Made by a program: the position numbers and the translations under genes. This document shows positions 36,162 through 45,230 of a DNA stretch of 64,000 bases, piece after piece (position 1 is the stretch's first letter; each line of letters starts with the position of its first letter). The notes below the pieces were generated by a model that had not been told where the DNA came from, made no database searches, and was given only the letters and a program-made list of their open reading frames with translations. Source of the stretch: Chitinophagales bacterium (GTDB taxonomy: Bacteria; Bacteroidota; Bacteroidia; Chitinophagales; Chitinophagaceae). Where the stretch lies: the NCBI GenBank assembly GCA_017303415.1, contig JAFLBJ010000001.1, positions 1,178,001-1,242,000 of the forward strand, read 5' to 3'.

Positions 36162-36947
36162 CTACTTCGGGATCACACCGGCAATGATCAAAATGATCAA
36201 GGCCAGTCCAACAATGATGCGGTAATACCCGAAAAGCCTGAAACCATGTTTTTGTAAAAAGCCAATAAAAAATTTAATGGCCAGGATGGCTACGATAAAA
36301 GCCACGGCATTGCCAATGGCGAGGAGTTTGATATGTTCGCTGGTAAACGATTCGTATCCTTTTAACAGCTTGTACCCGGTGGCGGCCGCCATGGTTGGTA
36401 CGGCCAGGAAAAAGGAGAATTCGGCGGCGAGTTTGCGGGTCAATCCCTGCTGCATGCCCCCAATGATCGAGGCCGCACTTCGGCTTACCCCGGGTATCAT
36501 GGCCAGGCATTGCCAGATGCCGATCAGAAATCCTTTTTTAAAGGTGATTTGCTCTTCCTCGTGGATGACGGGGTTTTTGAAATAATCATCGATCACGAGG
36601 AGGACTACACCACCCAGGAGAAGGGTAACAGCTACGGTGGTTGAGCTTTCAAGTAGTGAATCGATCTTGTCACTGAAGATAGCGCCCAGGATCAGGGCCG
36701 GGATAACAGCGATGACCAACTTCAGGTAGAATTGCCATTTTCGGAAATCAACAAATTTCTTCCAGTAAAGAACCAGCACTGCCAGGATGGCCCCTAACTG
36801 AATGGCAACAGTGAATAGCTTGGTAAAATCACTATCTGGAACACCAAGGATCTTTTCGGCAATGATCATGTGGCCCGTGGAGGATACAGGCAAAAATTCG
36901 GTGATGCCCTCCACGATGGCGATGATAACGGCTTCCAGAATACTCAT
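36162..36947 (-). CDS. uppP: Undecaprenyl-diphosphate phosphatase UppP/BacA
   Basis: A 261-residue integral membrane enzyme that removes a phosphate from undecaprenyl diphosphate, recycling the lipid carrier for peptidoglycan and O-antigen. The two catalytic motifs are visible: VEGITEFLPVSSTGHMII near the N-terminus and MIPGVSRSAASIIGGM in the middle. About eight transmembrane segments are present. It follows the DUF3098 gene by 15 bases. In many Bacteroidota truB lies next; here the MFS gene takes that place. Confidence 0.96.
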   Translation of the reverse strand: MSILEAVIIAIVEGITEFLPVSSTGHMIIAEKILGVPDSDFTKLFTVAIQLGAILAVLVLYWKKFVDFRKWQFYLKLVIAVIPALILGAIFSDKIDSLLESSTTVAVTLLLGGVVLLVIDDYFKNPVIHEEEQITFKKGFLIGIWQCLAMIPGVSRSAASIIGGMQQGLTRKLAAEFSFFLAVPTMAAATGYKLLKGYESFTSEHIKLLAIGNAVAFIVAILAIKFFIGFLQKHGFRLFGYYRIIVGLALIILIIAGVIPK

Positions 36948-36962
36948 GGGAGATACAGGTTA

Positions 36963-37214
36963 TTATTCCGCCTGTTTGGGTTTGCGGAAGATGGCGATCA
37001 CTTCAATGGCCAGCCCGATCAGGATGATAATGGGCGCAATTGTGACCCGGGTGGAACTATATACTTGTTCTGCATCAAATTTACCCGGATCGCTTTTTCC
37101 ACCTTTCATAAGAAAGAATCCGATCACCATTACAACAACCCCGGTCAGCATCAGCAGATAATTCTGTTTGCCAAATAAAGGGGCCATTCCGGTATCTTGT
37201 TTTTTAGCGCTCAT
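36963..37214 (-). CDS. DUF3098 small membrane protein
   Basis: An 83-residue protein with two transmembrane helices (LLMLTGVVVMVIGFFLM and TIAPIIILIGLAIEVIAIF). This family is typical of Bacteroidota and is commonly found between ftsX and uppP, as here. The conserved GKSDPGKFDAEQVYSSTRVT loop connects the helices. Its function is unknown; the context suggests a role in cell envelope division or lipid-carrier recycling. Confidence 0.88.
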   Translation of the reverse strand: MSAKKQDTGMAPLFGKQNYLLMLTGVVVMVIGFFLMKGGKSDPGKFDAEQVYSSTRVTIAPIIILIGLAIEVIAIFRKPKQAE

Positions 37215-37255
37215 ATTCGTTTGGTTAGGGGACTAAGGTACTATTTTCATTGGAA

Positions 37256-37308
37256 ACTAATAGCTAACAGAAAATAGCTTTTAGCAGTTAGTTGTTAGCT
37301 TTTAGTGT
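37256..37308. repeat. TTAGC-rich imperfect inverted repeat
   Basis: Alternating units AACTAATAGCTAACAG and TTAGCTTTTAGT form an imperfect self-complementary stretch between the ftsX stop and the DUF3098 start. A related motif (TAGCCTTTAGCTGATAGC) occurs at about 62960-62980 before the HmuY-like gene. Confidence 0.5.
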
Positions 37309-38184
37309 TTAATACAGGTCATCCAGTTTCATCCTCAGATACTTGGTAATACTCCGGAATGTGCTCAATACCGAAATGCCAATTCCGGTCAGGATGAGGA
37401 TGATATAGAGAAGGGTCAGTTTGCCGTTGTCGCGCAACAGCCGAAGATCGGGGACCATCCATTCAAAAAGGTAAATGAGCCCGATGATGGCGCCGATGGC
37501 GATAAGAGCGGCAATGGTACCATTGATCACAGCCTGGATATTCATGGGTTTGGAGATAAAACTCCGGGTAGCCCCCACCATTTGCATGGTTTTGATCAGG
37601 AAACGGTTGCTGTACATGGCCAGACGAATGGTATTATCGATCAGGATGATGGAGAGAATGGCAAAAAGGGAGGACAAGATGATCAATCCGATCAAGATCA
37701 GTTTCATGGCCGGTCCCATTTTTTCTACCAGCGCAGCAGGGTATTCCACGCTTTGTACCAGGAGCAGGTTTTTGGATAACTCGTTTTTCAGGTTGATCAG
37801 ACTGTCCTTGTTGACATATTCGCTGGACACATTGAACTCGATAGAAGCAGGAAGAGGGTTCTCGTCTATCAGCTTATTGAAATCATCCCCACCATCATTC
37901 ATCCATTGCTTTTTGGCTGTTTCCTTGTCAATATAGGCTACGTTGCGGGTAAAGGACCTCGATTTCAATTGGGCCACCATCGAATCGATATCTGCCTGAC
38001 GGGCGTTATTTTGCAGGAGGACCGCGATCCGGATTTCCTCTTTAAGATGCTTCATATAACGGCTTCCACTCAGGAAAAGCCAGCCAAAAATACCGATCAG
38101 GAAGAGTACGATCGCCACGCCAATGATCGCCATGAAATAGGAGGGTTTGCCACGCTTGAGAGATGATTTACCTATTTGGGACAT
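37309..38184 (-). CDS. ftsX: Cell division protein FtsX
   Basis: A 291-residue permease-like protein that with FtsE couples the divisome to peptidoglycan hydrolases. It has an N-terminal transmembrane helix (YFMAIIGVAIVLFLIGIFGWLF), a periplasmic extracellular loop (about 60-180) and three further helices (KLILIGLIILSSLFAILSIILI and following). I chose the ATG at 38184 (MSQIGKSSLKRGKPSY), typical for the family; upstream in-frame codons run into the repeat. It is followed by DUF3098 and uppP and is divergent from leuS. ftsE is not in the window. Confidence 0.93.
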   Translation of the reverse strand: MSQIGKSSLKRGKPSYFMAIIGVAIVLFLIGIFGWLFLSGSRYMKHLKEEIRIAVLLQNNARQADIDSMVAQLKSRSFTRNVAYIDKETAKKQWMNDGGDDFNKLIDENPLPASIEFNVSSEYVNKDSLINLKNELSKNLLLVQSVEYPAALVEKMGPAMKLILIGLIILSSLFAILSIILIDNTIRLAMYSNRFLIKTMQMVGATRSFISKPMNIQAVINGTIAALIAIGAIIGLIYLFEWMVPDLRLLRDNGKLTLLYIILILTGIGISVLSTFRSITKYLRMKLDDLY

Positions 38185-38210
38185 GCTTTTGGGATTTTGG
38201 TAGTTTTTTG

Positions 38211-38311
38211 ACCACAGAGGCCCGGAGACACAGAGAAGTTTGATTATCCATCTGGGATTAATATTTAACAATCAATAATTAATAATCCCTTAGTCTCAGT
38301 GTCTCCGTGGT
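38211..38311. repeat. CACAGAG-family inverted repeat between ftsX and leuS
   Basis: The left arm (38211-38238; ACCACAGAGG, GAGACACAGAGAAG) and right arm (38293-38311; CTCAGTGTCTCCGTGGT) pair. A second small inverted region of AATTAATAATC type lies inside. It is related to the repeat at 55430-55580. It falls in the divergent spacer, so it may affect both promoters. Confidence 0.75.
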
Positions 38312-38362
38312 TATATTACACTTTCAATAGAGGCAAAAATAACGGATTTGAGGGTCAATTCG

Positions 38363-38370
38363 TAAATTTG
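38363..38370 (+). promoter_or_regulatory. -7 element TAAATTTG for leuS
   Basis: A TAnnTTTG match about 60 bases before the leuS start. No convincing -33 element is seen. Confidence 0.45.
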
Positions 38371-38432
38371 CACCTCTCAAAACCCCTTTTAAACTTTCTT
38401 TTAGCATCACCCTAATAACCCCGCAGCGAAGC

Positions 38433-41237
38433 ATGGAGTACAATTTCAGAAGCATTGAGAAAAAATGGCAGCAGACATGGAAGGAATCGGGGGTGTACAA
38501 GGTCTCCAATGAATCTTCCAAACCCAAGTTCTATGTATTGGATATGTTCCCTTATCCCAGTGGGGCGGGACTACATGTCGGCCATCCCCTCGGGTATATC
38601 GCCAGTGATATCTTTGCCCGTTTCAAAAGACTAAAAGGGTATAATGTCCTTCACCCAATGGGGTATGATGCCTTTGGACTTCCCGCCGAGCAATATGCCA
38701 TCGATCATGGGGTACATCCTGCTGTCAGTACCGAAGCAAATATTGCCAATTTCAGACAACAGTTGGATAATATCGGGTTTTGCTTCGACTGGGACCGGGA
38801 AGTACGTACCTGTGAACCTTCCTATTACAAGTGGACCCAATGGATATTTCTTGAACTTTTTCATGCCTATTTTGACCAAACAGACCAAAAGGCCAAGCCC
38901 ATCTCCTTTCTGGAAGAAGAGTTTGAAAAATTTGGTTCTTCCTCCGTCAACGGGAAACGTTCCCCTGTGTCCTTTTCCGCTCAGGAATGGAAAGGCTATA
39001 ATGAAAAGACCCGGATGGATATCCTGATGAACTTCCGACTGGCCTATTGTGGTTATGGGGAGGTGAACTGGTGCGAGGCCCTGGGTACGGTTTTGGCGAA
39101 TGACGAAGTAGTGAATGGGGTGAGTGAGCGTGGTGGGCATCCGGTGGTAAAAAAGAAATTAAGACAATGGTATCTCCGGATCACCGAATATGCCGACCGA
39201 CTGTTGGAAGGATTGGAGCGGATCGACTTTAGTGATGCCATGAAGGAAATGCAAAGCAACTGGATCGGGAAAAGCAGTGGAGCGGAGATACAATTTGATA
39301 TTGAAACCCCCGCTGGCGAAAAACTACCCCTTGTGGTTTATACCACCCGACCGGATACCATTTTCGGCGTGGATTTCATGGTGGTGGCTCCCGAGTTGGA
39401 GCTGGTGGATAAGATCACCACCCCCGACCAGAAAAAACAGGTGGATGAATATTTGGCCTATGTAAAAAGCCGAAGCGAACGTGAGCGGATGGCCGAAAAG
39501 AAGATCACCGGGGTATTTACCGGGGCCTATGCCCTCAATCCCTTTGATGGCCGAAAGATCCCGGTATGGGCCAGTGAATATGTATTGGCAGGATATGGCA
39601 CCGGAGCCATTATGGCTGTACCCTGTGGCGACCAACGCGATTTCTTATTTGCCAAACATTTTAATATCCCTATTACCAATATCATTGGCGAACACTATAA
39701 TGGGGAGGAGGCTAATCCGACCAAAGAAGCGAAATTGGAAAATTCCGGTTTCCTGAATGGGTTGCCTATGCGGGAGGCCCTGGAGAAAGTGATCGGGGAA
39801 GTAGAAAAGAAAGGGATCGGCCGCCGCAAAGTGAATTTCAAAATGAGGGATGCTGCGTTTAGCCGCCAACGCTATTGGGGCGAACCCTTTCCCATACGCT
39901 GGATCGATGGTACAGCCTACCCATTACCCGCTGATCAGTTGCCTTTATTGCTTCCCGAAGTAGATAAATACAGCCCTGGACCTGAAGGCGAAGGACCCCT
40001 CTCAAACATTCCGGAGTGGACTGCCTTGCAATTGGAAACGAATACGATGCCCGGCTACGCCGGTTCTTCCTGGTACTTTCTGCGGTATATGGATCCCCAT
40101 AATGAAAACGAATTCTGTTCCCGAAAGGCGTCTGATTACTGGGGACAGGTAGACCTGTATATAGGAGGAACCGAACATGCCGTGGGTCATTTGCTGTATA
40201 GCCGTATGTGGACCAAGGTACTTTATGACCTCGGCCATATTGGACATGATGAACCCTACAAAAAGCTGGTGAACCAGGGAATGATACAGGGAAGCAGCCG
40301 GTTTGTGTACAGGGTTAGAGGGACCAATCAATTCGTTTCAGCCGGGTTAAAAGATCAATATGAAACGGATACGCTTCATGTGGATGTGAACATGGTAGAT
40401 GGATTTGAACTGAATATTGATGCCTTCCGAAAATGGCGTAATGGGGAATACAAGGATGCTGAATTGATTGGAGAAGATGGAACCATTTCATCCCCCCTCT
40501 CCAAGAATGAAGAGGGGCCGGGGGTGAGATACCTCTGCGGCGCGGAAGTGGAGAAGATGTCCAAATCAAAATTCAACACCGTTAACCCCGATGACCTCGT
40601 ACAACGCTATGGAGCCGATACCTTCCGGATGTATGAAATGTTCCTGGGCCCGGTAGAGATCAGTAAACCCTGGGATACCAAGGGAATTGAAGGGGTACAC
40701 CGGTTTTTGAAAAAGTTCTGGCGTCTTTTTGCCACCGAGGAGAAAGGCTGGATCGTGAACGAGCAGGCACCTACCGATGCCGAGCTAAAGGTGTTGCATA
40801 AAACCATCAGGAAAATCGGCGATGATACCGAACGGTTTAGTTTCAATACCGCGGTGAGCGCTTTTATGATCGCGACAAATGAACTTGCCGATCTGGATTG
40901 CCATAAAAAAGCGATTCTTGAACCCCTGGTCATACTGCTTACTCCCTATGCCCCCCATATCTGTGAAGAGATCTGGCATCAATTGGGAAATACCGGTACC
41001 GTTCTGGATGCCTCCTTCCCGGTTTTTGAGGAGAAATATGTAAAAGAATCCACCAAAGACTACCCTATTGCCATCAATGGGAAGACCCGTACCGAAATGA
41101 CCCTTGCCCTCGATGCTACACCACAAGAGGTCGAAGCCCTGGTGCTGGCCAATGAAGTGGTTCAAAAATGGCTGGAAGGCAAGGCGCCTAAGAAAGTGAT
41201 TTTTGTAAAAGGGAAGATGGTGAATGTAGTGGTGTAA
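38433..41237 (+). CDS. leuS: Leucyl-tRNA synthetase with an in-frame repeat insertion
   Basis: A 934-residue class I synthetase that charges tRNA-Leu. The HIGH-type motif is HVGHPLGY (about 48-55). The CP1 editing domain contains TTRPDTIFGV and GTGAIMAVPCGDQRD. The second signature is KMSKSK (708-713). A C-terminal anticodon-binding domain is complete. Just before KMSKS, residues about 686-698 (SSPLSKNEEGPGV) are encoded by a palindromic sequence and look inserted into an otherwise family-like stretch. The enzyme is nevertheless full length and must be essential, so the insertion is evidently tolerated. Confidence 0.97.
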   Translation: MEYNFRSIEKKWQQTWKESGVYKVSNESSKPKFYVLDMFPYPSGAGLHVGHPLGYIASDIFARFKRLKGYNVLHPMGYDAFGLPAEQYAIDHGVHPAVSTEANIANFRQQLDNIGFCFDWDREVRTCEPSYYKWTQWIFLELFHAYFDQTDQKAKPISFLEEEFEKFGSSSVNGKRSPVSFSAQEWKGYNEKTRMDILMNFRLAYCGYGEVNWCEALGTVLANDEVVNGVSERGGHPVVKKKLRQWYLRITEYADRLLEGLERIDFSDAMKEMQSNWIGKSSGAEIQFDIETPAGEKLPLVVYTTRPDTIFGVDFMVVAPELELVDKITTPDQKKQVDEYLAYVKSRSERERMAEKKITGVFTGAYALNPFDGRKIPVWASEYVLAGYGTGAIMAVPCGDQRDFLFAKHFNIPITNIIGEHYNGEEANPTKEAKLENSGFLNGLPMREALEKVIGEVEKKGIGRRKVNFKMRDAAFSRQRYWGEPFPIRWIDGTAYPLPADQLPLLLPEVDKYSPGPEGEGPLSNIPEWTALQLETNTMPGYAGSSWYFLRYMDPHNENEFCSRKASDYWGQVDLYIGGTEHAVGHLLYSRMWTKVLYDLGHIGHDEPYKKLVNQGMIQGSSRFVYRVRGTNQFVSAGLKDQYETDTLHVDVNMVDGFELNIDAFRKWRNGEYKDAELIGEDGTISSPLSKNEEGPGVRYLCGAEVEKMSKSKFNTVNPDDLVQRYGADTFRMYEMFLGPVEISKPWDTKGIEGVHRFLKKFWRLFATEEKGWIVNEQAPTDAELKVLHKTIRKIGDDTERFSFNTAVSAFMIATNELADLDCHKKAILEPLVILLTPYAPHICEEIWHQLGNTGTVLDASFPVFEEKYVKESTKDYPIAINGKTRTEMTLALDATPQEVEALVLANEVVQKWLEGKAPKKVIFVKGKMVNVVV
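40488..40526 (+). repeat. Palindromic repeat inserted in frame in leuS
   Basis: CCCCTCT (40494-40500) pairs with AGAGGGG (40511-40517) around a ten-base loop, followed by CCGGGGGTGAG, which pairs with the preceding TCATCCCCC. This form is like intergenic hairpins of Bacteroidota. It encodes about 13 residues upstream of the KMSKS loop. Confidence 0.7.
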
Positions 41238-41240
41238 GTC

Positions 41241-41303
41241 GAGAAACGTGAGACGTCAGTCGTGAGCGGTAAATGTTCAAAACTCACGATTCACGTCTCA
41301 CGC
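41241..41303. repeat. GTGAGAC-family inverted repeat, locus 3 (short)
   Basis: The left arm (41241-41270; GAGAAACGTGAGACGTCAGTCGTGAG) and right arm (41281-41303; CTCACGATTCACGTCTCACG) have a ten-base loop. The stop codon of the convergent SET gene (41298-41300 on the minus strand) lies inside the right arm. Confidence 0.85.
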
Positions 41304-41795
41304 TTTCCCCGCCAACATCTCGGCAATAAAATCAGTCACCTTATACCGCTTCAATACCTCCTCCGAAAGCGATGCGGCCCCATTGATCATACCCAAACAA
41401 CCCGGTTGATTACACATGCATTGGAAAGGTTGTGCCATGTCCCATTCGGTAGAAGGGTAGAAAAAGGTAAACTCATCACCCGGCTGTATGGGCTGAAGGG
41501 CCGTCAACTCCATGGTGGTAGTATTGAAAAATACATTGGGGTTGCAACTGTGATTGATATACTGCAAATATTGTGGTAATAGCGTAATGTGTTTTTTGAT
41601 GCCCACCTGTACTGTGAGATAGGAGGGTTTACGGGAAACAAAGGAAGCACCAAAGGGACTCACCAGATCTCCCGGCTGAAATTCTTTTAAGGCGTGTAAT
41701 GATTTGTTTCCGGTGGCCGTGGATTCGATGACTTCGCAAAATTCATTGGAAAAAACGGAACGGAACGGGTGGGGGTTCGATGCAGGATTGAGCAT
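41298..41795 (-). CDS. SET domain protein (putative protein lysine methyltransferase)
   Basis: A 165-residue compact SET-domain protein. The motifs LQYINHSCNPNVFF (NHS core, pseudoknot) and GDEFTFFYPSTEWDM (catalytic tyrosine region) are clear. A cysteine-rich post-SET-like segment, FQCMCNQPGCLG, follows. Such proteins use SAM to methylate lysines in eukaryotes; bacterial versions are mostly uncharacterised. No partner is obvious. Its stop is inside the GTGAGAC-family repeat, and it converges on leuS. Confidence 0.85.
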   Translation of the reverse strand: MLNPASNPHPFRSVFSNEFCEVIESTATGNKSLHALKEFQPGDLVSPFGASFVSRKPSYLTVQVGIKKHITLLPQYLQYINHSCNPNVFFNTTTMELTALQPIQPGDEFTFFYPSTEWDMAQPFQCMCNQPGCLGMINGAASLSEEVLKRYKVTDFIAEMLAGKA

Positions 41796-41936
41796 AAAGA
41801 TGGGTTAGTAGTATTTATAAATGAATTTATATAGAATAAAGCGGTGTAAAAAAATATTTTATTCCCATTTTCAAAATATTAAACTAACTATCGTTATTCT
41901 ATTGCCAATAACTATATTCATTCATATAACTGTTTC

Positions 41937-43148
41937 ATGCGATTTGAATATAATTTCTATTCTTCCTTTTTACTGGTCTTCTTTATCCATGGTCTGGTTT
42001 ATGCGGGTATGGTATGGGTAAAGGGGTTACGCCGGGAGAACCCCTCCGATCTATGGCTGGCCTTCTTCCTCTTATTGGGGCAGCTCTATATATTACCCTG
42101 GATGGTGGGTTTTGCCGGGTGGTATGATAACCAGCCTTACCGGGACCTGCTCTTTTATGTACCCTTTCAGCATTTGTACTTATTAGGACCCGTAGTTTAT
42201 TTCTATGTGCAAAGCCTGCTTAACCCCGGGTTTGTGTTTAGCCGGAAAAAACTCCTCCATTTTCTCCCGGCCGCCCTGTACCTTTTATACTGTCTGGTTG
42301 TATTTATTACCGACAAGCTTGTCCTTCATAGGTATTATTTTCTGTACAATGAGGCTGACCCTGATTTTGATACCTGGTACCAGGTTACGGGCTTTCTGTC
42401 CATGTTCTTCTATTTTGGACTTTCCTACCGGTATTATCGCGTGTACAGGAGGCTGATCGTTCAGGTGGTCAGCTATGCGGATACCTTGCATTTCTTTTGG
42501 ATCAAGCGTTTCCTGATGGCCTTTCTCCTTATCCTTCTGGTCAGGGCTCTTTTTTATATACTTGACCTGGTATGGGGATATTGGTACACCGACACCTGGT
42601 GGTATTATCTGGCTTTTGCATTGATTGTTTATTATATCGCCATTACGGGGTATTCCAACTCAATGGTATCCCGGATCGCCTTTCGGTTCAAATTTTTCCA
42701 GGAAAAAAAGGTCTATCTGCTATCCGGGGCAGGTAAACAATTGGAGGACCTGGAAGAAATTGAAATAAGCGAACCTGACCAGGAAACCAGCACCGCTGCG
42801 AAAGAAGCTAATAGCCAATGGATGGAAAAAGTGAGAGAGGCCATGGAAAATGGAAAGGCCTATACGGACCCGGAACTGACCCTGACCCAACTTGCGAAGC
42901 AACTGGGCACCAATTCTTCGCTCTTGTCAAAAGTGATCAACCAGGGGTATAAATCCTCCTTTAATGATATGGTGAACGCTTACCGCGTAGCGGCCATGAA
43001 AGAAAAGCTGGTTCAAAAAGAACATCATCGGCAGACCTTATTGGCCATCGCTTTTGAATGCGGGTTCAATTCAAAAGCTACTTTCAATCGCGCCTTTCAA
43101 CGACATACGGGCCAATCGCCGCGTGACTTTGCAAAAGACCTTGAATAG
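41937..43148 (+). CDS. Membrane-anchored AraC family regulator
   Basis: A 403-residue protein with seven N-terminal hydrophobic segments (residues about 5-245) followed by a linker and a C-terminal AraC-type double helix-turn-helix (about 300-400; LTLTQLAKQLGTNSSLLSKVINQ, TLLAIAFECGFNSKATFNRAFQRHTGQSP). This 7TM-plus-AraC layout is common in Bacteroidota and suggests a membrane-located sensor that binds DNA directly. The ligand and target are unknown. It starts 140 bases from the divergent SET gene. Confidence 0.87.
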   Translation: MRFEYNFYSSFLLVFFIHGLVYAGMVWVKGLRRENPSDLWLAFFLLLGQLYILPWMVGFAGWYDNQPYRDLLFYVPFQHLYLLGPVVYFYVQSLLNPGFVFSRKKLLHFLPAALYLLYCLVVFITDKLVLHRYYFLYNEADPDFDTWYQVTGFLSMFFYFGLSYRYYRVYRRLIVQVVSYADTLHFFWIKRFLMAFLLILLVRALFYILDLVWGYWYTDTWWYYLAFALIVYYIAITGYSNSMVSRIAFRFKFFQEKKVYLLSGAGKQLEDLEEIEISEPDQETSTAAKEANSQWMEKVREAMENGKAYTDPELTLTQLAKQLGTNSSLLSKVINQGYKSSFNDMVNAYRVAAMKEKLVQKEHHRQTLLAIAFECGFNSKATFNRAFQRHTGQSPRDFAKDLE

Positions 43149-43154
43149 GCTCCT

Positions 43155-44186
43155 TTATTTTTGACCCGCCAAAGGAGTTGCGGGCTTTACCAGTTTTATA
43201 GCCGCACTGGTTTGTTCGGTACTTGAAAGCATGGCCTCATACCGGCGGTTATTCACCAGCGCGATCATGTAGGAAGTATTGGGGGGTATCTCTCCCAGGT
43301 TTTCGGCCACCATAACAAGATCATTGGTTTCTTTCAGGTCGGCCACAGCGATCCGGATCGTATGGGCAACGGCCGATAAACGAATATGTTCAAATACCAA
43401 CCGGTCATTCAGGAACAGGGAGATGGAATCGCCATCGATCTGGGCATTGTCGTAGAATTTTAGCTCAATACTATCACCCGTCACTGGTATCTCCAGGCTG
43501 TATTCCTTTTTTCGTTGGAAATATTTGTCTTCTATGGTTACTATTGGTTGAGGTTTAGGCGCTGTTTTAACCACCACTGGTTCTGGTTTTTTCTCCGGCA
43601 GGGTTTCAGTGATTACTGGCGGAGGTACGGGCGACCGTTGAGGTTCCGGCATGGGTGCAGGAGGTGCTTTTGCAATGGAAGCAATGCTGTCAATGATCCA
43701 GGGATCATTGGCCCCAATGGTATAATTATCGATCACATAATCCCATTCATCAAAAAAGGAAGCGGAGGACGTTTTATTCAAATGAACATCTCCCCGGTCC
43801 TTGTCCGGTTCATCCCGTTCTACCACTTTACCATCTAATTTCATGATGCCTTCTCCGGGACAATTGAAATCAGCCCTGGCCAGATTGGGGGTTTGCCCAG
43901 GTCTTAAGGAAAGACCCCGGCCCGTTTTTTCTTCTATCAATTGGTCATCCCACCACACGGTTTCATTGGTGGAAGCATCAAAAAAACCTTTGATGGCATA
44001 TCGGCGGTATTGCGTAGGGGAGGTGTAATAGTAGGAAGTACCGGTGAGGCTGTCACCTTGTTGGATGATCTTGATTTCAACCTGCTGACGGTTGATCTTT
44101 CCCTTCCATACGCCAGTTATCATTTGGGCATATACAGGATATAGTCCGGTCAGCAGTGTAAGCAGGGTCAATAGTGTTTTTTTCAT
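43155..44186 (-). CDS. Secreted protein of unknown function with proline-rich linker
   Basis: A 343-residue exported protein with signal peptide MKKTLLTLLTLLTGLYPVYAQ. The N-terminal domain (about 22-130; ITGVWKGKINRQQVEIKIIQQGDSLTG) looks like a small beta-barrel or META-type domain. A proline-rich linker (about 175-215; APPAPMPEPQRSPVPPP) leads to a second beta domain (about 225-325; SIELKFYDNAQIDGDSISLFLNDRLV), which resembles a carbohydrate-binding or lectin-like fold. It lies convergent with the AraC gene with a six-base gap. No enzyme motif is seen. Confidence 0.72.
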   Translation of the reverse strand: MKKTLLTLLTLLTGLYPVYAQMITGVWKGKINRQQVEIKIIQQGDSLTGTSYYYTSPTQYRRYAIKGFFDASTNETVWWDDQLIEEKTGRGLSLRPGQTPNLARADFNCPGEGIMKLDGKVVERDEPDKDRGDVHLNKTSSASFFDEWDYVIDNYTIGANDPWIIDSIASIAKAPPAPMPEPQRSPVPPPVITETLPEKKPEPVVVKTAPKPQPIVTIEDKYFQRKKEYSLEIPVTGDSIELKFYDNAQIDGDSISLFLNDRLVFEHIRLSAVAHTIRIAVADLKETNDLVMVAENLGEIPPNTSYMIALVNNRRYEAMLSSTEQTSAAIKLVKPATPLAGQK

Positions 44187-44297
44187 TCGGTCGTTTTACG
44201 ATCGGGGACAGGTAGAAACGTCCCTGGGAACGGATTATTTTTTAATGAAATGCCAAAAATGGTGCCACTGGCCCCCGGGGCTTACTACCTTTAGGAC

Positions 44298-45149
44298 ATG
44301 AAAAAGATCATCCTTTCCAACCTGTTCATCCTCTTTGGATTGGGGGTTTCCCTGGCCCAAACGGAATTGAACTTCATGACGTTTAATATTCGGCTCAATG
44401 TGGCGTCCGACAGCCTGAATGCCTGGCCGTACCGGAAAGACCTGGTTGCTTCCCAGGTGCTTTTTCATGAAACTCATATCCTGGGCGTCCAGGAGGCTTT
44501 GCATGGACAGATGACAGACCTCCAGGAAAGGCTGCCCGGTTTCAGGTATATCGGGGTGGGTAGGGATGATGGAAAAGAAAAAGGCGAATATTCCGCCATT
44601 TTTTATGATACTACCCGCTTGCAGGTAATTAAGAGTGGCACCTTCTGGCTTTCACAAACACCCGAGATACCCGGGAGTAAGAGTTGGGATGCGGCCATAA
44701 CACGGATCGTTAGCTGGGCGAAGTTCAAAGACCGCAAAACCAAAAAGACATTTTTTGTTTTCAATACTCATTTTGACCATATCGGAAAACAGGCGCGTGC
44801 TGAAAGTGCAAAATTGATTCTTGAAAAAGTGAAAGCGCTCAGCGAAAAACTGCCCGTGATCGTAATGGGTGATTTTAACTCAAAACCCAATGACCTGCCT
44901 ATACAAACCCTGACAGATATTGGAAACCCTGACAGGCTATATGATACAAAACTCCTTTCCGAAACGCCTCACTACGGACCGGCGGGTACCTTCACTGGAT
45001 TCGGTGCCAAAGAGACCGATGACCAACCGATAGATTTCATTTTTGTAAAAAAGGGAATAAGGGTGCTCAAACACGCGACCCTCTCGCAAACCTGGAAGGG
45101 CCGGTTTTCTTCGGATCATTTTCCGGTATGGGCAAAGATCAGGTTATAG
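44298..45149 (+). CDS. Exported endonuclease/exonuclease/phosphatase family protein
   Basis: A 283-residue exported enzyme with signal peptide MKKIILSNLFILFGLGVSLAQ. The EEP-family motifs are complete: NIRLNV (metal site), LGVQEAL (catalytic glutamate), the NTHFDHIG segment, VIVMGDFNSKPND, and SSDHFPVWAKI (last Asp-His). The family covers DNases, phosphodiesterases and inositol or sphingolipid phosphatases. The motif pattern is close to the exported phosphodiesterase/sphingomyelinase-like branch. The -7 element TACCTTTA at 44286-44293 is only five bases before the ATG, so the transcript would be nearly leaderless. It is divergent from the preceding secreted protein. Confidence 0.87.
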   Translation: MKKIILSNLFILFGLGVSLAQTELNFMTFNIRLNVASDSLNAWPYRKDLVASQVLFHETHILGVQEALHGQMTDLQERLPGFRYIGVGRDDGKEKGEYSAIFYDTTRLQVIKSGTFWLSQTPEIPGSKSWDAAITRIVSWAKFKDRKTKKTFFVFNTHFDHIGKQARAESAKLILEKVKALSEKLPVIVMGDFNSKPNDLPIQTLTDIGNPDRLYDTKLLSETPHYGPAGTFTGFGAKETDDQPIDFIFVKKGIRVLKHATLSQTWKGRFSSDHFPVWAKIRL

Positions 45150-45230
45150 GTATGCGACCGACGTGGGAAAAAGACGGTTCATAGGCAATTCGTTATTTTT
45201 CCTCCTAAATACTTTAGTTTTACGGTACAG

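Noticed and set aside
40488-40526. Frameshift or pseudogene in leuS
   Set aside because: The frame continues through the insertion and all catalytic motifs are present, so the gene is intact.
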